From an uncultured Collinsella sp. (lineage in GTDB: Bacteria; Actinomycetota; Coriobacteriia; Coriobacteriales; Coriobacteriaceae): a stretch of DNA of 11,581 nt. The notes beneath the pieces were generated by a model, which ran no database searches, had not been told where the DNA came from, and saw nothing but the letters and a program-made list of their open reading frames with translations. The stretch is taken from assembly GCA_900554255.1 (NCBI GenBank), contig USGN01000020.1:1-11581 (forward strand), in the 5' to 3' direction. The position numbers and the translations under genes are program-made. Numbering within the stretch: position 1 is the stretch's first letter; every line of letters starts with the position of its first letter. This document shows, piece by piece, positions 6,697 through 11,581 of the stretch.

Positions 6697-6726
6697 ACCC
6701 TCCCTACGCTCGGTCGCAGGGAGGGT
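6697..6726 (-). promoter_or_regulatory. Hairpin enclosing the comF Shine-Dalgarno
   Basis: Perfect 9-bp arms accctccct (6697-6705) and agggagggt (6718-6726). On the minus strand the downstream arm contains AGGGAGGG, which ends 7 nt before the GTG start of comF, so the stem would hide the ribosome-binding site. There is no T-run, which argues against a terminator. Confidence 0.65.
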
Positions 6727-6792
6727 CGTTGATTCAGTGCTATGGTACCCCGACGCGTTTGGGGTCAGGCAGGTTAAATCCGTTTGCGGGCG

Positions 6793-8493
6793 CTATTCGC
6801 CGGTGGGCGGTTGCGGTGCGGACGAGTTTTGGGTCGAGCCCTCGCCACCATCTTGACGCGGCTTGCGGGAACGACGACGGCGACGGCGCTTCTGGCCCTG
6901 GTCGGCCGAACCCTCGCCACCACGATCTTCGCGCGACTCGCGTTCGTCGCGAGCAGCGCCGCGCGCGGCCTTGGCAGCCGCCCCTCCGCCATCTCCAGGG
7001 CGACGGCGCGTGACCTTGACCTCGCCATCCGAGACCTGATCGGCCACGGAGGGCACCGAGGGCTTTTGCTGCGTGCCCGAGGAATGGCGGCGACGCGGAC
7101 GCGGGGCGCGCTCGTCATCGTTGCGCTGCTTGCCACCCTTGTCGGCAGGCGTATCGGAACCCGAACCACCCTTGGGGGCGGCACCGGCTTCGCGAGCGGC
7201 TGCGGCGCGGAAGGCGTCCTCGCGCTCCTCGCTCGACAAATGGCGGCGGCGACGGCGCGTGGGATTCATGCCACCGCCGCGGTTTTGCTGCTGAGGCTGC
7301 TGAGCCTCGCGCTCGCGGGAGGAATTCTTGCCTGCGGGAGCGGCCTCGCCGGCGTCGCCCGAACCCGAGCGCTTGCGGCGGCGACGTCCACCGGCAGCCT
7401 CCTCAGCCTCGGGTGCCTCGGCCTTGCCGCGACCCTTACCGCGGCCGCGACCCTCGCCCTGGCTCTGACCGGCACGGGTATCGGCGTCCGCATCGCGACG
7501 GCGGCGCTTGGGCATCGTCGTCCCCGCCAGACGGTCGGCGCTCGACAGGCCATCGCCCACGTCGACGCCGTTCTCGCGGTCGAGCTCCATAAGCGCCAAG
7601 CGCATCTCGGGCGACTCGATGCGCTCGAGCACATCGCGCGTCACGCAGTCGGGGCGGCAGTTGCAGCCCTGCTCGGCGGCCTTCTTTTTGCAGCCCTCAG
7701 AGCAGGTCATGTCGGCCAGGTTGACCTTAAAGACTTTGCCGTTCTCCAGGCGCAACACCAGCTGCTCACGCGGCGTGTCATATTCCTGGATGCGCGCCTT
7801 GCCAAGCGGCGTGTCGATAAGCGTCTTCTTTTTGGGCGCGCGGCTCTTAAAGTCCTTGTACGCCTCGAACTCGTAGCGCAGGCAGCACATCAGGCGGCCG
7901 CAGACGCCGCTAATTTTGGACGAATTGAGCGGCAGGTCCTGCTCTTTTGCCATGCGGATCGAAACCGGCTCAAACTGTCCGCCAAAGCGCGTGCAGCAGA
8001 GCTCCTGACCGCACTGGGCATAGCCACCCACCAGGCGGGTCTCGTCACGCACGCCGATCTGGCGCATGTCGACGCGAATGTGCAGCGTCGAGGACAGGTC
8101 CTTGACGAGCTGACGGAAATCGACGCGCTCCTCGGCGGCAAAGTAGAACACAGCCTTCTCGCCGCCGAACAGGTACTCGACGCCGACCGGCTTCATCTCG
8201 AGGTCGAGCTCCTTGACCAGGCGGCGGAAGTCGACCATGGCCTCGTCACCCTGGATAGCCAGATCGTCGGCAAGCTGCAGGTCGATGTCGCTCGCCACGC
8301 GCAACACGGGCTTGAGCGGCTGACCGATCTCGTCTTGCGGCACCTCGAAGGGGTCGGCCGTGACCAGGCCGATCTCGGTTCCGCGCTCGGTGGAGCAGAT
8401 AGCATAATCGGCCTCGAGGATATCCAGATCCTGTGGGTCGAACCACAGGTCGCGCGAGGCGTAGGTAAACTTAACGGGTACGACTAACGGCAT
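6793..8493 (-). CDS. PSP1/RicT (YaaT)-like protein with extra Cys cluster and long Arg-rich tail
   Basis: Residues 1-290 form the PSP1 core. Its CGQELCC (161-167) and CGRLMCC (198-204) are the paired cysteine motifs of RicT, which in Bacillus ligates an Fe-S cluster in the RicA-RicF-RicT complex that modulates RNase Y mRNA processing. A second cysteine group (C264, C268, C277, C279, C283) follows the core. Residues about 327-566 are a low-complexity tail rich in Arg, Gly, Ala, Gln and Ser with RRRR patches, likely disordered and RNA- or DNA-binding; the total length (566) is about twice that of B. subtilis RicT. The ATG at 8493 overlaps holB by 10 nt and has AGGAAGG upstream. The holB-PSP1 order matches the conserved Bacillus holB-yaaT pair. 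RicA and RicF are not in the window. Confidence 0.92.
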   Translation of the reverse strand: MPLVVPVKFTYASRDLWFDPQDLDILEADYAICSTERGTEIGLVTADPFEVPQDEIGQPLKPVLRVASDIDLQLADDLAIQGDEAMVDFRRLVKELDLEMKPVGVEYLFGGEKAVFYFAAEERVDFRQLVKDLSSTLHIRVDMRQIGVRDETRLVGGYAQCGQELCCTRFGGQFEPVSIRMAKEQDLPLNSSKISGVCGRLMCCLRYEFEAYKDFKSRAPKKKTLIDTPLGKARIQEYDTPREQLVLRLENGKVFKVNLADMTCSEGCKKKAAEQGCNCRPDCVTRDVLERIESPEMRLALMELDRENGVDVGDGLSSADRLAGTTMPKRRRRDADADTRAGQSQGEGRGRGKGRGKAEAPEAEEAAGGRRRRKRSGSGDAGEAAPAGKNSSREREAQQPQQQNRGGGMNPTRRRRRHLSSEEREDAFRAAAAREAGAAPKGGSGSDTPADKGGKQRNDDERAPRPRRRHSSGTQQKPSVPSVADQVSDGEVKVTRRRPGDGGGAAAKAARGAARDERESREDRGGEGSADQGQKRRRRRRSRKPRQDGGEGSTQNSSAPQPPTGE

Positions 8494-9611
8494 TTCAGTG
8501 CCTTCCTGATATCGAACAGCATGACCTCGATGGCCAGCTGGGGAGTAACGTTTCTGGCGATGTTGCGCTCAGCGGTGGCAACCGCCTCGAGCGCCTGGGT
8601 GGCACCCGCAACATTCGTCGCCGCGGCAAGCCGCCCGATCGTGTCGCGCACGTCCTCGTTCACAACGTCTGCCGCCTCATCCTGAAGCGTCAGCAGCACG
8701 TCGCGCATGAGCGTCCGCGCGCTCGCCAGCGCTTCCATGATACCCGAACGCTCGCGCGCGTTGAGTTCGCGCTTGTTGCGGTCCTCAAGCTGCTTCAATG
8801 CTCCACGCGACAGGTAGTCGGCATTTTGCTCGAGCACCTTTTCCTGTGTGGACTTGACCTCGGCGAGCGGCGCCTTGACGGAGACGATGAGCGACTTGGC
8901 GCGACTGAGCACATCGGCCTCGTCGGCGGCGATGAGCGAGTCGATGGCACGGACCATCTGGCGACGGGCGTCCTGGCGCTCGGCGCTCTTGAGGAACTCG
9001 ATGCCACGCGTGGGGCTTCCCGCTACGGCGACGGCCATGCGGCAACGCGCAGGGTCCTGACCGGTGGCGCGGCTCACGGCCTGCGCGGCGACGACGGGCG
9101 ATACCAGCCGAAACGGCACGCACTGGCAGCGGCTCACAATGGTGGGCAGCATCACGTCGGCCGAGGTGCCCAACAGGATGAACATGACGCCCTCGGGCGG
9201 TTCCTCGAGCGTTTTGAGCAGCGCGTTGGCGGTGTTGGCGCGCAGTTGCTCGGCACGGTCGATGATGTAGACCTTGGCCTTGGCACGGATGGGCGCCAGC
9301 GGAACGTCGTCGAGCAGCTCGCGGGTCTGGGCGATGAGGTAGCCCGTGGCGCTCTCGGGCGTGTAATAGTGCACGTCGGGGTGCGTATGGCGGGCGACGC
9401 GCACGCAGCTATCGCATGAGCCGCAGCCATCCTGCTCGCACAGGAAGGCTTGGGCGAGCGCCCACGCGGCGTCGAGCTTGCCCGCGCCGGGCGCGCCCAA
9501 AAACAGGTAGGCGTGCGATGCGCGACCGCTGGCGACGGCATTGGTCAAAAAGTCGCGCACGCGCTCTTGGGTGTCGAGCTTGGCCAGCAGGCTTGCCTGA
9601 GCGGGGGCCAT
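8484..9611 (-). CDS. holB: DNA polymerase III delta-prime subunit
   Basis: The 375-residue product is an AAA+ clamp-loader subunit. It has SHAYLFLGAPGAGKL (32-46) as Walker A, a zinc module C58, C63, C66, C69, the LLKTLEEPP stretch (131-139) and SRC at 160-162 (sensor-1 region), then the C-terminal collar domain. In delta-prime the ATP site is often degenerate; here the Ser/Thr after the Walker lysine is Leu46, which suits a non-hydrolysing subunit that works with gamma/tau and delta to load the sliding clamp. The ATG at 9611 begins 1 nt after the tmk stop, with AGGAGG 9 nt upstream; an upstream TTG in tmk is not needed. The gene overlaps the PSP1 gene by 10 nt, so the three genes are one operon. 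Confidence 0.94.
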   Translation of the reverse strand: MAPAQASLLAKLDTQERVRDFLTNAVASGRASHAYLFLGAPGAGKLDAAWALAQAFLCEQDGCGSCDSCVRVARHTHPDVHYYTPESATGYLIAQTRELLDDVPLAPIRAKAKVYIIDRAEQLRANTANALLKTLEEPPEGVMFILLGTSADVMLPTIVSRCQCVPFRLVSPVVAAQAVSRATGQDPARCRMAVAVAGSPTRGIEFLKSAERQDARRQMVRAIDSLIAADEADVLSRAKSLIVSVKAPLAEVKSTQEKVLEQNADYLSRGALKQLEDRNKRELNARERSGIMEALASARTLMRDVLLTLQDEAADVVNEDVRDTIGRLAAATNVAGATQALEAVATAERNIARNVTPQLAIEVMLFDIRKALKCR

Positions 9612-9612
9612 G

Positions 9613-10296
9613 TTACTCGGCCTCCTGGGCAAGCGCGGCGGTGACGGCGTCTTGCGGAATGTCGAGACCGTATGCGCGAATCTGCTCGACCGTCTTCTCG
9701 AAGACTTCCTCGACGGTCGCAGTGGCGTCGATGAGTTTTACGCGGTTTGGTTCCTCGGCGGCAATGGCGCAAAATCCCTGGTAGACGCGCTCTTGGAAGG
9801 TCATGCCTTTTGCCTCCATGCGATCTGCCGCGCCACGGGCTGCCATGCGTAGCGCCGCCTGCTCGGGTGTGATGTGGTAGACGAGCGTGAGCGCCGGATG
9901 CGTACCGGCGACAGCCAGGTTGTTGGCATCGCGTACCATCTGACGGTCGAGACCATCGGCAAACGCCTGATAGCAGGTCGTGGAATCGTAGAAACGGTCG
10001 CACAGGACCACCTTGCCGGCCGCAAGGGCGGGGGCGATGACCTCGTGCACCAGCTGGGCACGCGCTGCCTCGTAGAGCAGCAGCTCGCAGGTGTCGCCCA
10101 TCGCCGTGTTGGCGGGGTCGAGCAGCAGAGCACGGATCTTTTCGCTGATGGCGGTACCGCCCGGCTCGCGCAGGCTCACAACCTGGTAGCCGGCGAGTTC
10201 AAGAGCGCGGGCAAGCAGGCGCGCCTGCGTGGACTTGCCGGCGCCATCGACGCCCTCGAGCGTGATAAAGCTATGTTGAGCGGGCTCAAAAGCCAT
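9613..10296 (-). CDS. tmk: Thymidylate kinase
   Basis: The 227-residue protein has the P-loop EGVDGAGKST (14-23), the REPGGT motif (43-48), the CDRFYDSTTCYQ nucleoside-site motif (99-110) and a LID-like stretch with AARGAADRME (152-161). It converts dTMP to dTDP with ATP in the cytosol, the last specific step of dTTP synthesis. Length fits the family (about 205-230). The ATG at 10296 has AGGAAGGGG 8 nt upstream. It heads the tmk-holB-PSP1 operon, an arrangement also found in Bacillus (tmk...holB-yaaT), here without yaaQ and yaaR between. Confidence 0.96.
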   Translation of the reverse strand: MAFEPAQHSFITLEGVDGAGKSTQARLLARALELAGYQVVSLREPGGTAISEKIRALLLDPANTAMGDTCELLLYEAARAQLVHEVIAPALAAGKVVLCDRFYDSTTCYQAFADGLDRQMVRDANNLAVAGTHPALTLVYHITPEQAALRMAARGAADRMEAKGMTFQERVYQGFCAIAAEEPNRVKLIDATATVEEVFEKTVEQIRAYGLDIPQDAVTAALAQEAE

Positions 10297-10332
10297 GGGC
10301 GCAGCCCCTTCCTACAAGGCGCGAAAATGCAA

Positions 10333-10341
10333 GTTATAGCA
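10333..10341 (-). promoter_or_regulatory. Extended -10 promoter of the tmk operon
   Basis: On the minus strand TGCTATAAC occurs at 10341-10333, a TGnTATAAT-type extended -10, about 37 nt before the tmk start. No convincing -35 is visible, which extended -10 promoters can lack. Confidence 0.5.
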
Positions 10342-10383
10342 ACCAAGCCATGATACCCCAGGGGCAGGGGCTAGTGTGGCAGT

Positions 10384-10431
10384 TAGGGACGTTCTGAGAC
10401 CGCCAAACAGTCCCTATTTCACCGCAACTTA
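10384..10431. repeat. Intergenic repeat, upstream copy with degenerate left arm
   Basis: A 27-nt segment at 10405-10431 (core tccctatttcaccgcaact) is identical to 11543-11569. Here the opposite arm is decayed: only TAGGGAC (10384-10390) pairs with GTCCCTA (10410-10416). It lies in the divergent region between tmk and the zinc-ribbon gene. Confidence 0.75.
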
Positions 10432-10455
10432 TGATGGGGAATTTTGTGCGCTGGG

Positions 10456-10461
10456 TATAAT
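10456..10461 (+). promoter_or_regulatory. -10 box for the zinc-ribbon gene
   Basis: A perfect TATAAT 37 nt before the ATG at 10499. No good -35 at 16-18 nt, so an activator may be needed. The 27-nt repeat ends 24 nt upstream of it. Confidence 0.5.
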
Positions 10462-10498
10462 CGTCGTATTGCATTGAAATGTGGCGAAAGGAGTGGCA

Positions 10499-11482
10499 AT
10501 GTCTCGGTATTGCGCCTCGTGCGGCAAGCTTCTTGCAGATAATGCCAAGTTCTGCACCTCGTGCGGTGCACCTGTTGAGCAAACAACCGCGAGCGATAGC
10601 CAGCCCGCTTTTGAGCAGACCGGCTCCCTTGATACGCCGCAAGTCAAGGCGGACGACCCCCTCGCCTATCGCCCCGACCCCGCCGCAGGCCCCGCGGCCG
10701 TCGAGACCACGCAGCGCATACCCGTCGCGAGCGACTCGCCCCAACAGCAGCCGGCTCCCGCATACGCGCCCGCTTCGCCACAGACCCCCACTCCCAAAAA
10801 GAGCGGCACCGGGCCGCTTATCGCCGTTATCGTTGTGCTGGTGGCGATCATCATCGCCCTGGTCATCTTCTTTGCAATCAGACCTTTCGACAACGCCGCC
10901 ACGCAGACGGCTGCCGAGGTAGCTAAGCTGCACCATGACGTCGACGAAGATGACCTAAAGCCTCTCGGCGATCCCAACAGCCTGTACGACGATGATGACG
11001 ATGACGACGAGGATGGCGGCGAAGCAACGCTCTCCGAGCAGAATCTCTACCGCCGACTGAGCGAATACTACGACTTGCTCGAAGACCTCGACAGCTACGT
11101 CCGTGGCTGCGCGCAGAACTTCAACGGCAGCTATCTGGAAGAGGATCGAACCACCCGTCAAAATCTCGCCGACGTCGCCGAGCGCACGGAGGACACCATC
11201 GAGCAGTATTACGACATCGTCGAGGACCTAGACGTTCCGACGAGCTCCAAGAACTACAGCTCCTGGAAGGACATCATCGCCCTGTACGACGACCTGGATC
11301 ACCGCATTGACGCAATCTGTGATGCCTGGGAGATCAGCCTGAAATACGCCAAGCCTGCGGACCACAAGAATGAGATCGTGGCGCCGCTGTCGCGCGACAA
11401 CGTGGCGGGCACCAACGACAACAAATACCGTCTGGACTTTGAGGACCGCTACCCCGGCGCCGCACCCGTCGAGGCGAAGTAA
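10499..11482 (+). CDS. Zinc-ribbon, single-pass membrane protein with acidic outer domain
   Basis: The 327-residue product starts MSRYCASCGKLLADNAKFC, a zinc ribbon with C5-x2-C8 and C20-x2-C23. A Pro/Ala/Gln/Ser-rich linker (about 27-103) leads to one membrane helix (PLIAVIVVLVAIIIALVIFF, 106-125). The zinc ribbon would be cytoplasmic and the C-terminal 200 residues extracytoplasmic. That part opens with a run of aspartates (164-170) and then an acidic, Tyr- and Leu-rich helical region (about 178-285) without a domain I recognise. The architecture, N-terminal zinc ribbon plus one helix plus variable outer domain, is common in Gram-positives but its function is not known. The ATG at 10499 is chosen because AAAGGAG lies 5 nt upstream; a GTG at 10481 precedes that site. 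It is transcribed away from tmk and stands alone. Confidence 0.85.
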   Translation: MSRYCASCGKLLADNAKFCTSCGAPVEQTTASDSQPAFEQTGSLDTPQVKADDPLAYRPDPAAGPAAVETTQRIPVASDSPQQQPAPAYAPASPQTPTPKKSGTGPLIAVIVVLVAIIIALVIFFAIRPFDNAATQTAAEVAKLHHDVDEDDLKPLGDPNSLYDDDDDDDEDGGEATLSEQNLYRRLSEYYDLLEDLDSYVRGCAQNFNGSYLEEDRTTRQNLADVAERTEDTIEQYYDIVEDLDVPTSSKNYSSWKDIIALYDDLDHRIDAICDAWEISLKYAKPADHKNEIVAPLSRDNVAGTNDNKYRLDFEDRYPGAAPVEAK

Positions 11483-11499
11483 TCCCAACAACTGATCAA

Positions 11500-11568
11500 A
11501 ACTTGCGGTGAAATAGGGATTAATTAGGCCTTTTGCCAGCAAAAACAGTCCCTATTTCACCGCAACTT
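11500..11568. repeat. Long hairpin repeat (REP-like), complete copy
   Basis: The arms 11500-11521 and 11547-11568 pair over 22 positions with one mismatch (11502/11566) and one G-T wobble; the loop is 25 nt. The right arm lies within the 27-nt segment that is identical to 10405-10431. It begins 17 nt after the stop of the zinc-ribbon gene. No T-run follows, so if it ends transcription it is not by the usual intrinsic mechanism. I recall similar hairpins as frequent in Collinsella-like genomes, but this was not checked. Confidence 0.8.
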
Positions 11569-11581
11569 AGAAGTGGGGCCG

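Noticed and set aside
6733..6765. ACCCC...GGGGT hairpin (about 6748-6766) as terminator of the tmk operon
   Set aside because: Only about 5 bp with a large loop and no T-run on the minus strand.
6784..8487. Plus-strand open frame of 567 codons opposite the PSP1 gene
   Set aside because: It mirrors the PSP1 gene almost end to end. Its translation is Ala/Leu/Arg low-complexity with no family motif, as expected from antisense of a GC-biased gene. The minus frame has clear RicT motifs and an RBS.
8484..9611. Leu in place of Ser/Thr in the holB Walker A motif as a sign of a broken gene
   Set aside because: Delta-prime subunits commonly have a degenerate ATP site; zinc cysteines, other motifs and full length are intact.

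Overview
The window looks like chromosomal DNA of a high-GC Gram-positive, most likely a Coriobacteriia member close to Collinsella. This rests on strongly GC-biased third codon positions, the order tmk-holB-PSP1(RicT-like)-comF on one strand, a long-form HPF, DegV and zinc-ribbon membrane proteins, and a hairpin repeat that I associate with Collinsella-like genomes. The genus call is inference from memory and was not searched. No tRNA, rRNA, CRISPR array or transposase gene was seen.

All genes but the last are on the minus strand. Reading along the minus strand from right to left, a replication/RNA cluster starts at an extended -10 promoter near 10333-10341: tmk (thymidylate kinase), holB (DNA polymerase III delta-prime) and a PSP1/RicT-like gene with an unusually long Arg-rich tail. 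The genes are 1 nt apart or overlapping. After about 100 nt comes comF, whose Shine-Dalgarno lies inside a perfect 9-bp hairpin, then a closely following gene for an uncharacterised protein with a DUF559/Vsr-like nuclease signature.

A gene-free stretch (4031-4762) follows. It holds a 217-bp AT-rich element bounded by 47-nt inverted repeats, two GC-rich hairpins, a TATAAT promoter overlapping tandem direct repeats, and a structured leader of about 320 nt in front of an orphan solute-binding lipoprotein. Next come a terminator, hpf (ribosome hibernation), a second terminator that abuts the RBS of degV (FakB-like), and an NAD-binding beta-hydroxyacid dehydrogenase.

That dehydrogenase gene runs off the left edge and, instead of stopping, continues in frame into the LSGGQ signature of an amino-acid-type ABC ATPase. 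This is either an assembly chimera or a real fusion.

The only plus-strand gene (10499-11482) is divergent from tmk. It encodes a zinc-ribbon, single-pass membrane protein and is flanked by two exact copies of a 27-nt repeat; the downstream copy is one arm of a long hairpin. No obvious new multi-gene system is present. The most interesting items are the 47-nt inverted-repeat element, the dehydrogenase/ABC junction, the repeats around the zinc-ribbon gene, the comF RBS hairpin, the Cys- and Arg-rich additions to the RicT-like protein, and the nuclease-like gene after comF.
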